Shown: one piece after another, positions 9,774-18,775 of the stretch | Position numbering within the stretch: the stretch's first letter is position 1 | Layout: each line of letters starts with the position of its first letter | Source of the DNA: Erythrobacter litoralis HTCC2594 | GTDB lineage: Bacteria; Pseudomonadota; Alphaproteobacteria; Sphingomonadales; Sphingomonadaceae | Direction of reading: 5' to 3' | NCBI RefSeq assembly: GCF_000013005.1 | Contig: NC_007722.1 | Location: forward strand, 2,671,501 to 2,735,500 | Length of the DNA: 64,000 nucleotides | The notes under the pieces: generated by a model | Seen by the model: the letters and a program-made list of their open reading frames with translations, nothing else | Told to the model about the DNA's origin: nothing | The model's database searches: none | Position numbers and translations under genes: made by a program

Positions 9774-10092
9774 GCCGTGTATCGTTGTTTCCAATGAACA
9801 ATATCGTCGGCGCGCTATGGACGGGGGTCGGGACATGGTCAAGCATATGCCCGGAAGAGAGAAACTTCCGGCCGTTTAGACGCAGCAGAATACCACGCAC
9901 TTGTTGCAGGGCCTTGCCCGCGCTAGGGAACGGTGCCGCGGCCCACGCAGCAATCGGCGTGGTCAACAACCGCAGAACCTGCACGGACTTACTTCCAATG
10001 CTCTCGCCTGAACTACCGCATCGAAGCGGTTCTTCGCCGCGTAGTTCGGCTACCTGTTGCTTCCGCGGCGCGAAAAGTGACGGGCGGATCGC
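9774..10092. other. 319-bp divergent intergenic region between aminotransferase and wzx
   Basis: No convincing gene. A perfect 7-bp stem hairpin (CCGGAAG, 7-base loop, CTTCCGG) lies at 9851-9871. The region must hold promoters for both directions. GGGCGGA sits just before the wzx ATG. Confidence 0.4.
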
Positions 10093-11391
10093 ATGCTGAC
10101 CGCGCTTCGTGGTGCTTTCGACAAGATTGGCCAAAGTCGATTTGTCCGCAATGCAGCCGTCCTGATGGGAGGGACGCTGGTCGCTCAAGCTATTCCGGTG
10201 CTGATCAGTCCGATTTTGACCCGGCTCTACACTCCGGCCGAACTCGGCGTATTCGCTGTCTATTTCTCTCTCACCATGTTCCTCGCAGTCATTGCGACGG
10301 GCCGCTACGACCTCGCCATCATTCTTCCTGCCAACCGGCAGAAAGGTGTGGCACTGACCCTTCTAGCGATGGGCCTGTCGGTGGCGACGGCGTTGGTGTT
10401 CACGTTGCTCGTGGCGATTGCGGGCCCTTCGATGGCGCGGGGGATGGGAACTCCGGACCTGCTTCCCTGGCTATGGCTGGTGGGTCCCGCCACCATTCTC
10501 ATGGCGAGCTATGTCTCGCTTACCTACTGGTTGAACAGGCATGGCCGGTACGGGATCATGAGCCGGAACCGCATTTTGCAATCGGGCTTGCTGGCGGGGG
10601 GACAGCTTGGAATGGGCGCGACGATCACGGGCGCATTCGGTCTGATCGTCGGGCACTTCATCGCACAGACCATCACCACGGCGACTATTTTCGTCACTTT
10701 CGCCAAGTCGGTACGCGGACGTGCTTGGCGGCTCTGGCGTCTCGATATCGCAGCAGTTGCGCGGCATTACGTGCGGCACCCGAAATTTCTGCTCGCCGCG
10801 CATGTTGCGGACAAGGCTGCGATCGAAAGCCCCACGATTGCCATTGCGGCGCTCTACGGTCCTCGGGAGGCGGGCTTTTTCATGATGGCGCAGCGCATAA
10901 TCACCCTGCCGACTTCGCTTGTCGCCAATGCCGTTGGCGATGTCTATCGGCAGAACGCGACCGAAACCTACCGTGCCCAGCGCAGTTTCAGAGCACTGTT
11001 CCTGAAAACACTTTCAGCGCTCACGGCCTTGGTGATCCTGCCGATTGCAGCGCTCATAATTATCGCGCCGGACCTGTTTGCTTTCATTTTCGGCGACGAA
11101 TGGCGCGTGTCGGGTGATTACGCCCAGTGGCTCGCGCTGGCCGCGGGATTGCAATTCATCTTCTCGCCTCTCGACAAGGGTGCCTTGATACTTGGCGCGG
11201 TACGCTACATCAGTATCTGGGAATATTTCCGTGTGAGCCTGATGGCGGCCGTCATCGGCGCGTGCGCGTGGTGGCAACTCCCGGTCGAGCAATTCGTAGC
11301 CGGCGTGGCCTTCGCCAACGCGACCGTTTACCTTGTCGACGGTTTCGTTCAATGGCGCATCAGCGGCGGTTCCAGCCGCCTTGCTCGCTAG
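10093..11391 (+). CDS. wzx: Wzx-type polysaccharide repeat-unit flippase
   Basis: MOP-superfamily membrane protein of 432 residues with about 12 hydrophobic segments. It is expected to flip undecaprenyl-PP-linked repeat units across the inner membrane. The N-terminal pattern (AAVLMGGTLVAQAIPVLISP, then LTRLYTPAELGVFA) is the standard start of Wzx/RfbX-like proteins. It starts at ATG 10093 behind GGGCGGA and is followed 22 bp later by the WbpG-like gene. Wzx substrate specificity cannot be read from sequence. Confidence 0.87.
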   Translation: MLTALRGAFDKIGQSRFVRNAAVLMGGTLVAQAIPVLISPILTRLYTPAELGVFAVYFSLTMFLAVIATGRYDLAIILPANRQKGVALTLLAMGLSVATALVFTLLVAIAGPSMARGMGTPDLLPWLWLVGPATILMASYVSLTYWLNRHGRYGIMSRNRILQSGLLAGGQLGMGATITGAFGLIVGHFIAQTITTATIFVTFAKSVRGRAWRLWRLDIAAVARHYVRHPKFLLAAHVADKAAIESPTIAIAALYGPREAGFFMMAQRIITLPTSLVANAVGDVYRQNATETYRAQRSFRALFLKTLSALTALVILPIAALIIIAPDLFAFIFGDEWRVSGDYAQWLALAAGLQFIFSPLDKGALILGAVRYISIWEYFRVSLMAAVIGACAWWQLPVEQFVAGVAFANATVYLVDGFVQWRISGGSSRLAR

Positions 11392-11413
11392 AAAGAAACG
11401 GGAATTCCAGCGA

Positions 11414-12574
11414 ATGACTCGCGACTATCAGATGTGCACACGCACGGTGATGGATACTTCGGATCCAACCATTACGTTCGACGAGGATGGAGTTTCCAGC
11501 CATTTCCACCATGCCCGCGCCCGGCTGGCGAACGAGTATTTCCCCGGCCCCGACGGGGAGCGGCGCATCGAAGAGCTGGCGGCGCGCATTCGCAGCGAAG
11601 GCGAAGGCAAGCCCTATGATTGCATAATGGGAGTAAGCGGCGGCGCCGACAGCAGCTACGTCGCGATCAGGGCGAAAGAATTGGGCCTGCGCCCACTGGC
11701 GGTCCATCTCGACAACGGCTGGAATACCGATACGGCGGTTTCCAATATCGAACTCCTCCTGCGCGAACTCGATATCGACCTCTTCACGCATGTCATGGAC
11801 TGGGAAGAGTTCAAGGACATCCAGCGTTCGCTGTTCCTGGCCTCGGTACCGAATATCGAAGTCGCGACGGATCATGCGATCACCGCGCTCCTGTTTCACA
11901 AGGCCGCCGAACACAACGTGCGCTACCTTCTCTCAGGATCGAACGTCGAAACGGAATCGATCCTGCCGCGGGCCTGGGGGCACGACAATCGTGATTGGCG
12001 TTCGATCAAGGCAATCAAGCGCAGATTCGGCAATCCCCGTATCGGCATGGAGAGCTATCCCCACCTCACTCCGATCCGTTTCCTCGACTACCTCCTGCGG
12101 CGCAAGATCCGGTTTGTGCCGGTGCTCAATTACGGCGGCTATAACAAGGCCAAGGCCGTCAAAGTCATGCAGCAGCGCTTTGGTTACAATGCGTATGCAC
12201 GCAAGCACGGAGAGAGCCGCTTCACGCGCTTTTTTCAGGAATACTACCTCCCCGAGAAATTCGGCTTCGACAAGCGGCGCGCGCATTTTTCCAGCATGAT
12301 CGCTTCAGACACCATGACCCGTGAAGAGGCTTTGGTGGAGTTGGAGCGCGACATGTACGATCCGGTCGAGAAAATGATCGACATCGAATATTGCTCTCGC
12401 AAGCTGGGATTTTCCGCAGAGGAATGGGCTGAGGTCATGGCCACACCCCCGGCGCATGCCACCGATTACCCGAACAATGGCTGGCTGTTCGACCATACCA
12501 CCAATCGGGCGACCGCTCTCGTGCGCAAAATCGCCAAAGGCGAAATGTTCGCAAGAAAGAGATCGCAGTCGTGA
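11414..12574 (+). CDS. N-acetyl sugar amidotransferase, WbpG family, copy A
   Basis: ATP-dependent PP-loop enzyme that in P. aeruginosa converts an N-acetyl group to an acetamidino group with ammonia from HisH2/HisF2. The PP-loop SGGADSS is at residues 75-81, the N-terminus carries the conserved MCTRTVMDT, and ARKHGESRFTRFFQEYYLP is near residue 265. I start at ATG 11414 (386 residues) because residues further upstream duplicate the end of wzx in another frame. It overlaps the next gene by GTGA. It is a clear paralogue of the gene at 14422-15567 (well over half of positions identical by eye), yet has no HisH/HisF neighbours of its own. Confidence 0.86.
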   Translation: MTRDYQMCTRTVMDTSDPTITFDEDGVSSHFHHARARLANEYFPGPDGERRIEELAARIRSEGEGKPYDCIMGVSGGADSSYVAIRAKELGLRPLAVHLDNGWNTDTAVSNIELLLRELDIDLFTHVMDWEEFKDIQRSLFLASVPNIEVATDHAITALLFHKAAEHNVRYLLSGSNVETESILPRAWGHDNRDWRSIKAIKRRFGNPRIGMESYPHLTPIRFLDYLLRRKIRFVPVLNYGGYNKAKAVKVMQQRFGYNAYARKHGESRFTRFFQEYYLPEKFGFDKRRAHFSSMIASDTMTREEALVELERDMYDPVEKMIDIEYCSRKLGFSAEEWAEVMATPPAHATDYPNNGWLFDHTTNRATALVRKIAKGEMFARKRSQS

Positions 12575-13710
12575 CCGAGCGCTCGCCGATCATCCATCTA
12601 TACTTCAGCAACATGGCGCATGAGAGCAGGCTCTTGCGCGAAGCGAAAGCTGCGGTCGAAGAGGGCCTGGCCTGCGAGGCCGTGGGCATCGGCTACGGTG
12701 ACGGCACGCTCCCACCCGAGCAGGCCATGGCCCGAAATGTTTCGTTTCTGCGCCTGGCTCCGCCGCGCTGGGCGGAAGGCGGCGGGAAGGTAGCTCGCCT
12801 GCTGCGCTGGCCGATGTGGACCCTGTCGGCCGCACGCGCCGCGGCGCGCAAGAAGCCCTCGATCGTGCAAGCCCACAGCCTCGCCGCATTGCCGGCCTCG
12901 ATCCTGGCTGCGCGCCTGTTTGGCTCGTCACGTCTCATCTACGATGCGCATGAATTGGAAACCGAACGTGCAGGCTGGTCCGGCGGACTGAAGAAACTGG
13001 CGCGCCTGGCAGAGCGCGCCCTTATTGGCTTTGCGGACGAAACCATCGTCGTCAGTGGGGCAATCGCCGATTGGTATGCCAATACCTATGGCATGGAAAA
13101 ACCGCACCTTATCCGCAATATGCCGGAAGCAATCCCGGGCACGACATCCAACGGCGACGGCCTGCGTGCGGAGCTTGGTCTGGGCGGCGATGACATTATC
13201 TTCGTCTATCTTGGCAGGCTCGGTCATGGTCGCGGCATCCCCTTGCTGGTGGCCGCATTTCGCAACGTCGGCGAAGACAGGCATCTCGTACTGCTCGGCG
13301 ACGGGCCGATGCAGGGCGATCTGCTGAAAGATACTGCGGATGCCGCCAATATCCATGTGCTCGAACCTGTGCCATCGGAGCAGGTCATCGGCTATGTTGC
13401 TTCAGCTGATATCGGCTTCAGCATGATCGAGGATGTTGCGCTTAGCTATCGCTATTGCCTTCCGAACAAGCTCTTCGAATCACGCAGGGCAGGCCTCGCG
13501 GTGATCGTTTCAAATCTCGTCGAAATGGCCAATTTCGTGCGCGCCTACGGCGGCGGATGGATTGTCGAAAACGACCCCGACGAATTGGCGAAGCTGGTCA
13601 ATTCGCTAACCAGGGTCGACATCGCAGCGGTCAAGAAGGAAGCGCGTCCCGTCCCGACGTGGGAAGAGGAGCGGGAACGCTATGTGGCAATCGTCAGGTC
13701 GCTCGTCTGA
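12571..13710 (+). CDS. Glycosyltransferase family 4
   Basis: GT-B glycosyltransferase that adds one sugar of the repeat unit on the cytoplasmic face. 379 residues from a GTG at 12571 that overlaps the previous stop (GTGA), indicating translational coupling. The N-terminal domain holds VQAHSLAALPAS and YDAHELETER. The C-terminal domain shows FVYLGRLGHGRGIPLL, LLGDGPMQG and the donor-binding LPNKLFESRRAGLAVI (the EX7E-like region of GT4). Its coupling to WbpG copy A hints that it may transfer the amidino sugar. Donor and acceptor are not predictable. Confidence 0.84.
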   Translation: MTERSPIIHLYFSNMAHESRLLREAKAAVEEGLACEAVGIGYGDGTLPPEQAMARNVSFLRLAPPRWAEGGGKVARLLRWPMWTLSAARAAARKKPSIVQAHSLAALPASILAARLFGSSRLIYDAHELETERAGWSGGLKKLARLAERALIGFADETIVVSGAIADWYANTYGMEKPHLIRNMPEAIPGTTSNGDGLRAELGLGGDDIIFVYLGRLGHGRGIPLLVAAFRNVGEDRHLVLLGDGPMQGDLLKDTADAANIHVLEPVPSEQVIGYVASADIGFSMIEDVALSYRYCLPNKLFESRRAGLAVIVSNLVEMANFVRAYGGGWIVENDPDELAKLVNSLTRVDIAAVKKEARPVPTWEEERERYVAIVRSLV

Positions 13711-13755
13711 GCCTTGCGTGGCCGCGAGCCATCACTCGGCATCGGCAGCACCCGG

Positions 13756-14409
13756 CTAGTTTCTTTTCAGCGGGGTCGCCGGATTGCCGATCACGACCTC
13801 GCCAGGCCCGACATTCTTGGTCACGACCGCCCCCATTCCGACGATGGCTCCCTCGCCGATGACGAGTGGCTTGTCCGACGTGCCTTGTTTCAGAACGGCG
13901 CCGGCACCGATGTATGCGAAGTCGGCAATATGGATGGTGCCATTGCAGCAAACGCGAGGAGCGAAGGTGACGAAGTCGCCAATGACACAGTCATGTGCGA
14001 CATAGCTGTAGATATTGCACTGAAATTGCCTGCCAATGCGCGCCGATGCCGTGACCATCGTCCGGGCGCAAAACACTGAGCCTTCGCCAATTTCGGTATC
14101 GACGCCGAAATAGGCGTCCGCTGCATGCAGGGAAGTCGGCGTGAGGCCCGCGTTCCTGCATTTGCGATCAAGCTGCGAGCGGATCTTGCCATCTCCGATA
14201 GCAAGCACATACTCGTCACCGGGTTTCAGGTCGTCAAAAGAAAGAATTTTTATGCCGGCGGACGTTTTCCCCCAATTCTCGGCGTTGTCGTCGATAAAGA
14301 CGATCTCGTCCGGGTCCCGGCGAAGTCGCGCCAACTGTTCGCGAGCCGGTTCGATGAGTTCCCGGCCGAAGCCACCCGAGCCATAAATTGCGAACATGCT
14401 TTTTCTCAC
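13756..14409 (-). CDS. NeuD/PglD-family sugar O- or N-acetyltransferase
   Basis: The 217-residue protein has an N-terminal Rossmann-like UDP-sugar binding domain (AIYGSGGFGREL at residues 7-18) and a C-terminal left-handed beta-helix. The probable catalytic His is in YVAHDCVIGDFV, as in PglD. The C-terminal VVIGNPATPLKRN is typical of the family. In PglD the substrate is a UDP-4-amino sugar, and the DegT protein at 8589 plus the WbpM-like dehydratase could supply it. Sialic-acid or other O-acetylation is the alternative. It is followed in order by no other gene (13711-13755 separates it from the convergent GT4) and is preceded 12 bp upstream by WbpG copy B. Confidence 0.83.
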   Translation of the reverse strand: MRKSMFAIYGSGGFGRELIEPAREQLARLRRDPDEIVFIDDNAENWGKTSAGIKILSFDDLKPGDEYVLAIGDGKIRSQLDRKCRNAGLTPTSLHAADAYFGVDTEIGEGSVFCARTMVTASARIGRQFQCNIYSYVAHDCVIGDFVTFAPRVCCNGTIHIADFAYIGAGAVLKQGTSDKPLVIGEGAIVGMGAVVTKNVGPGEVVIGNPATPLKRN

Positions 14410-14421
14410 CCTTGAAACGCC

Positions 14422-15567
14422 TCAGGACTTTCCCCGCGTGGTCAAGGCCGCCGCTTTGCGCAAGACGCCTTTGACCTTTACAGCCGATCCTATCAGTCGC
14501 TGGTTGTTCGGAAAGTCTTCCGGATAGGCGATCGGTGTCGCCATGATTTCTGCCCAGTCACTTTCCGAAAAGCCGAGCTTGCGGGTGCAATACTCGACGT
14601 CGATCATCTTGGAGATCGGATCGTAGAGCGGCTTCTCCAGTTCTGCCAAGGCTTCTTCGCGATTCATCTGGCCCGATGCGATCAGGCTGGAAAGATGCGC
14701 CTTGCGTTTGTCGAAGCCGTACTTTTCCGGGAGGTAGTATTCCTGGAAAAACCGGGTGAAGCGGCTTTCACCATGCTTGCGAGCATACGGGACATAGCCG
14801 ATCCGCTGCTTCATGATGTCGAGCGCGCGCGCCTTGTTGAAATCACCATAGTTGAGCAGGGGGATGAAGCGGATCTTTTTGACGTAGATGTAGGTGAAAT
14901 AGTCGAAGAAGGTCATGTGCGGATACGTGTCGATCCCGATCGAGGGATCCCCGAACCTCTTCTTCGCCGCCAGCAGAATGCGTGAGTCGTCCGCATTGTA
15001 GCCCCAGGCTTCGGGCAGGATCGCCTCGGTATTGGCATTCGAACCGCTGAGGACATACCGCAGCCCGAACCGGTCGGCCGTCTGGTAGAGCAAGGCCTTG
15101 ATGGCATGGTCGGTAACGGCTTCGATATTGGGCAGGGAAGAGAGGAACACCGACCGCTGGAGGTCACGGAACTGGTCCCAGTTCACGACATGCGTGTAGA
15201 GATCGATATCGAGTTTTTCGAGCAGGGAATGTATGTTGGATACCGCAGTGTCCGTATTCCAGCCGTTGTCGAGATGTACGGCCAGGGGGCGCAGCCCCAG
15301 GTCGCGCGCCATGACCCCGACATAGCTCGAATCGACCCCGCCACTGACGCCCATTACGCAGTCGTAGGGCTTGTCCTTTCCTTCTTCGCGAATCTGTTCG
15401 GCAAGCTGCTGCAGCTCGACTTCGCCGCTCGCGCCCGGCTTTACCAGCCGTCCGATCAGCTCCTGTGCGTGCCAGAAGTGGTTGCTGACGCCATCGGCGT
15501 CGAAAGTGATGGCTGGGTCGGTCGTATCCATGACCGTCCGGCTGCACATCCGGTACTCGCTTGTCAT
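14422..15567 (-). CDS. wbpG: N-acetyl sugar amidotransferase, WbpG family, copy B
   Basis: 381 residues with PP-loop SGGVDSS at 75-81, MCSRTVMDT at the N-terminus and the conserved ARKHGESRFTRFF block, collinear with copy A at 11414. It overlaps hisF2 by ATGA (15564-15567) in the order hisH2-hisF2-wbpG, the same functional trio as in P. aeruginosa O5. There WbpG activates the substrate with ATP and HisH2/HisF2 provide ammonia, producing an acetamidino sugar. As the copy next to the ammonia-supplying pair it is the better candidate for the canonical wbpG role. Confidence 0.88.
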   Translation of the reverse strand: MTSEYRMCSRTVMDTTDPAITFDADGVSNHFWHAQELIGRLVKPGASGEVELQQLAEQIREEGKDKPYDCVMGVSGGVDSSYVGVMARDLGLRPLAVHLDNGWNTDTAVSNIHSLLEKLDIDLYTHVVNWDQFRDLQRSVFLSSLPNIEAVTDHAIKALLYQTADRFGLRYVLSGSNANTEAILPEAWGYNADDSRILLAAKKRFGDPSIGIDTYPHMTFFDYFTYIYVKKIRFIPLLNYGDFNKARALDIMKQRIGYVPYARKHGESRFTRFFQEYYLPEKYGFDKRKAHLSSLIASGQMNREEALAELEKPLYDPISKMIDVEYCTRKLGFSESDWAEIMATPIAYPEDFPNNQRLIGSAVKVKGVLRKAAALTTRGKS

Positions 15568-16358
15568 GCCTCGGCCATCGTCTCTTCGCCGATATTCGCG
15601 CGTGCTGCTGCAGCATCGCGCTCTTCCGGACGCGGATAGTTGATGAGCACCGCCTGCAGCCGTCCGTAAAATGCGAACATGGACCCGGCTGCTGCTGCGG
15701 ACGCGCCGTCCCGCAGGATGACCTGAGCGAGATCGTCGACCGTGTCGGCGCCGCCCAGGGCCACGACCGGCAGCGTCGTCGCGTCGACGATCGATCGCAC
15801 CAGGTTCCTGTCATATCCTTTACGCATACCATCCCGGTCGATCGACTGGATGAGAATTTCGCCGGCCCCCTGGGCCTCCGCTCGCCTGGCCATTTCGACA
15901 GGATCGATCCCGAGAGCGCGGGTGCCGCCGCGACTGTAGACCTGGTAGCTGCCATCGGCCTCGCGCCGGGCGTCGATCGAGGCGACGACGCTCTGGCTGC
16001 CGAACTGCCTGGCCGCCTCTTCGACAAGCGCTCCGCCTTCGACGAAGGCAGTATTGATGGAAACCTTCTCAATGCCGTCCTTGAACAGGGCGGCGGCTTC
16101 ATCGACGCTGGAAATGCCACCACCAAAGGCCAGTGGCATAAAGCATTCTTCAGCCAAGTGCCGGATAACTTCCGGACGCGATGGATTGTCTTGGTGGTAT
16201 CCGATATCGACTACGATCAGCTCGTCGGCCATCTTGCTGTTGAAGATCTGCGCAGCGTTCACGATGTCGCCGATATAGCGCGCAGGTTTGAACTGGTGGG
16301 TCTTTACTGCGCTTGTTCCATCAAGCAACAGGACCGGAATAATTCGAAGGCGGCGCAT
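15564..16358 (-). CDS. hisF2: HisF2, imidazole-glycerol-phosphate-synthase-like cyclase subunit for amidination
   Basis: TIM-barrel HisF homologue of 264 residues. The start at 16358 overlaps the hisH2 stop (TGATG). The histidine-pathway catalytic Asp of the first strand, normally within IPCLDV, is missing: here it reads IIPVLLLDG. The second acid is kept in ASIDARRE, and SIDRDGMRKGYD is present. Loss of that first Asp is what I would expect if the protein only channels ammonia to WbpG and no longer cyclises PRFAR. Genuine histidine biosynthesis is unlikely in this neighbourhood. Confidence 0.87.
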   Translation of the reverse strand: MRRLRIIPVLLLDGTSAVKTHQFKPARYIGDIVNAAQIFNSKMADELIVVDIGYHQDNPSRPEVIRHLAEECFMPLAFGGGISSVDEAAALFKDGIEKVSINTAFVEGGALVEEAARQFGSQSVVASIDARREADGSYQVYSRGGTRALGIDPVEMARRAEAQGAGEILIQSIDRDGMRKGYDRNLVRSIVDATTLPVVALGGADTVDDLAQVILRDGASAAAAGSMFAFYGRLQAVLINYPRPEERDAAAARANIGEETMAEA

Positions 16359-17032
16359 CAAATCCCCGCGAAATTGGTAAGTATTTCCACACCGAACATG
16401 TGGCTTTTCTCCGGATGGAACTGCACCCCCATGACGTTGTCGCGCGCGCATCCGGCCACGAAGGGATAGCCGTAGTTGCACCAGAACAGGGCTTGCACCT
16501 TCTCGCTGCGCGGCACCACATGCAGGCTGTGCACGAAATAGAAGCGCTGCTTTTCAGGCAATTCGCTGTGCGTGAGCGGATGATCATGGTCTGCATCCAC
16601 TTCCGACCAGCCCATATGCGGGATCGGCAATCTGGGCCCGAGCCGCGACCGGTCGAAGTGTTTCACATCCATATCCAGCAGGCCAAGGCCTTCGCAATCG
16701 CCTTCCTCGCTGTGGTGGGCAAGCAATTGCATCCCGAGGCAAATGCCCAGGATCGGCTTGCGCTGTTTGAGCGCAGCATGCCGGATCGGGTCTATCCAGC
16801 CACCTTTTTCTAGGTTTGCCATGCCAGCGCTGAAATGGCCCACCCCTGGAAGTATGATCCGGTCGCAGGCGTCCATTTCATCGGGCGACGAAATACAGCT
16901 GGCGAGGATACCGGACCGACGCAACATGTTGCGGACCGAACCGACATTGCAGATGCCGTAGTCGATAATGCCGATGTGATTGGCCTCGGTTTCAAGCACC
17001 GCGTCCTTGTCGAGCACGTCTTCTTGTTTCAC
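16358..17032 (-). CDS. hisH2: HisH2, glutamine amidotransferase subunit for amidination
   Basis: Class I glutaminase of 224 residues that hydrolyses glutamine to ammonia for the HisF2 tunnel. The complete catalytic triad is visible: C98 in LGICLGMQ, H206 and E208 in VQFHPEKS. LPGVGHFSAG near residue 61 is also typical of HisH. Compared with histidine-pathway HisH there is an N-terminal extension of about 18 residues before IGIIDYG. It is first in the hisH2-hisF2-wbpG-neuD run, divergent from 17251 across 218 bp. Confidence 0.88.
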   Translation of the reverse strand: MKQEDVLDKDAVLETEANHIGIIDYGICNVGSVRNMLRRSGILASCISSPDEMDACDRIILPGVGHFSAGMANLEKGGWIDPIRHAALKQRKPILGICLGMQLLAHHSEEGDCEGLGLLDMDVKHFDRSRLGPRLPIPHMGWSEVDADHDHPLTHSELPEKQRFYFVHSLHVVPRSEKVQALFWCNYGYPFVAGCARDNVMGVQFHPEKSHMFGVEILTNFAGI

Positions 17033-17250
17033 CTGAATCCCCTACTGCAGCGGCGCTCGGCCAATACCTGCTATTGATTTAATCTCAAGGGGCATTATCC
17101 CGTCGCCAGCCCAATGGGCGGTCATGGGGCGTGGATCGAATTTCAATCCTGGGGGAGGATCGATTACCCTGTCGGCCTGACCACAACTACCCCGAACACG
17201 ATGATTATTAAGCTGCGGCATCGCGTGCGGCAGCGCCCGAAAGGACGTTT

Positions 17251-18315
17251 ATGTTGGATTTTTGTATTGTCGGTTGCGGACGCATTGCCAAGCGTCACAG
17301 CGAACTGCTCGGAGAAGGGGTGATCGAAGGGGCGCGCCTTGCGGGGGTTTGCGACATCGATGCCACCAAGGCAGAGAAAATCGGCAAGCAGTTCGATGTT
17401 CCGTGGTTTACCGATATGCACGAGATGATGGAGCAGACAAAGCCCGACGTCGTAACTGTCCTGACCGAAAGCGGAAACCATGCCCGCCACACGATCGAGC
17501 TGGCCCGCCACGGGGCGCACATCGTGGTCGAAAAGCCGATGGCGCTCACCCTCGATGATGCCGACGCCATGATCAAGGCTTGCGACGAAGCCGGCGTACG
17601 CCTCTTCGTGGTAAAACAAAACCGCTTCAATGTTCCGGTGGTGAAGCTTCGCGAAGCCTTGGAAAAAGGGCGTTTCGGCAAGCTCGTGATGGGCACCGTT
17701 CGCGTGCGATGGTGCCGCCCGCAACGTTACTACGATCAGGATAGCTGGCGCGGCACCTGGGCGCAGGACGGTGGGGTGCTTACCAACCAGGCGAGCCACC
17801 ATGTCGATCTGCTCGAATGGATGATGGGCGACGTGGTGCGCGTTTCCGCAATGAGCGCAACCCGGCTCGTCGATATCGAAGCGGAAGACACTGCGGCGGT
17901 CGTGCTGCAATTCGCAAACGGCGCGCTCGGCATCATCGAAGCGACGGGCGGTACGCGTCCGAAGGATCTCGAAGGCTCGCTCTCGGTACTGGGAGAAGGC
18001 GGTACGGTGGTGATCGGCGGCTTCGCCGTCAACAAGCTGGAAACATGGAATTTTGTTGACGAGCAACCGGAGGATGAAACCGTCATCCAGGATTATTCGG
18101 TCAATCCGCCCAATGTCTATGGCTTCGGTCACCAGGCCTATTACGAGCACGTCGTCGATGTGATCGAGAATGGCGGACCACAGCTCGTAGATGGCCTCAC
18201 GGGTCGCCGCAGCCTCGAACTTATTTCAGCGATCTATGAATCGATCGAGACAGGCAAGTCGGTCGACCTTCGGTTCAACCCGCGCATGGCAAAGCTGGGC
18301 CGCACCGATGGCTGA
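17251..18315 (+). CDS. Gfo/Idh/MocA-family nucleotide-sugar 3-dehydrogenase, WbpB/WlbA-like (module 2)
   Basis: 354-residue NAD-dependent oxidoreductase with GCGRIAKRH at the N-terminus and VVEKPMAL (EKP). WRGTWAQDGGVLTNQASHHVDLL is a long conserved stretch of WlbA/WbpB-like enzymes acting on UDP-GlcNAcA-type substrates, and the C-terminal half retains YGFGHQAYYEHV. AAAGGA precedes the ATG. It is only distantly related to the module-1 dehydrogenase at 2793, so the two are not a recent duplication. The ORF overlaps the acetyltransferase start by 8 bp. Confidence 0.84.
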   Translation: MLDFCIVGCGRIAKRHSELLGEGVIEGARLAGVCDIDATKAEKIGKQFDVPWFTDMHEMMEQTKPDVVTVLTESGNHARHTIELARHGAHIVVEKPMALTLDDADAMIKACDEAGVRLFVVKQNRFNVPVVKLREALEKGRFGKLVMGTVRVRWCRPQRYYDQDSWRGTWAQDGGVLTNQASHHVDLLEWMMGDVVRVSAMSATRLVDIEAEDTAAVVLQFANGALGIIEATGGTRPKDLEGSLSVLGEGGTVVIGGFAVNKLETWNFVDEQPEDETVIQDYSVNPPNVYGFGHQAYYEHVVDVIENGGPQLVDGLTGRRSLELISAIYESIETGKSVDLRFNPRMAKLGRTDG

Positions 18316-18772
18316 GCCGACGCTTCTGGCGGCCGAGATCAGGGATGTCACGTTCGGAAAAGACGTCAAGGTCGTAGAGCCGGCCAATCTCTACGGTTGC
18401 AGCATCGGTGACGACACGTTCATCGGTCCTTTCGTTGAAATCCAGAAAGATGTCGCTGTCGGTCGTCGCTGCAAGATCCAGTCGCACAGTTTCGTGTGCG
18501 AACTGGTAACGATCGGAGACGACTGCGTCGTTGCGCATGGCGTCATGTTCATCAACGACCTTTTCGGTACCGGCGGCCCGGCCCAGGGCGACAAAGCGCT
18601 ATGGAAGTCGACGACGATCGGTGACCATGTTTCGATCGGCTCGAATGCGACAATCCTGCCGGTGACGATCTGCGATCACGTGGTGATCGGGGCTGGCTCG
18701 GTTGTGACGCGCGACATTGTCGAACCGGGAATTTACGCCGGGAACCCGGCACGCAAGATAAGGGATATTTAA
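18308..18772 (+). CDS. wbpD: WbpD-like hexapeptide N-acetyltransferase (module 2)
   Basis: Left-handed beta-helix transferase of about 154 residues, the usual WbpD size. The ATG at 18308 overlaps the stop of the previous gene. Hexapeptide turns run from about residue 25; the catalytic region is SFVCELVTIGDDCVVAHGV, followed by IGDHVSIGSNATILP and PGIYAGNPARKIRD. In the WbpD pathway it acetylates the 3-amino group. It is completely different in size and architecture from the LpxD-like enzyme of module 1. Confidence 0.84.
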   Translation: MAEPTLLAAEIRDVTFGKDVKVVEPANLYGCSIGDDTFIGPFVEIQKDVAVGRRCKIQSHSFVCELVTIGDDCVVAHGVMFINDLFGTGGPAQGDKALWKSTTIGDHVSIGSNATILPVTICDHVVIGAGSVVTRDIVEPGIYAGNPARKIRDI

Positions 18773-18775
18773 CAA

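Noticed and set aside
15564..17032. hisF/hisH as histidine biosynthesis genes
   Set aside because: They lie in a wbpG-neuD context, HisF lacks the first catalytic Asp, and no other his gene is nearby.
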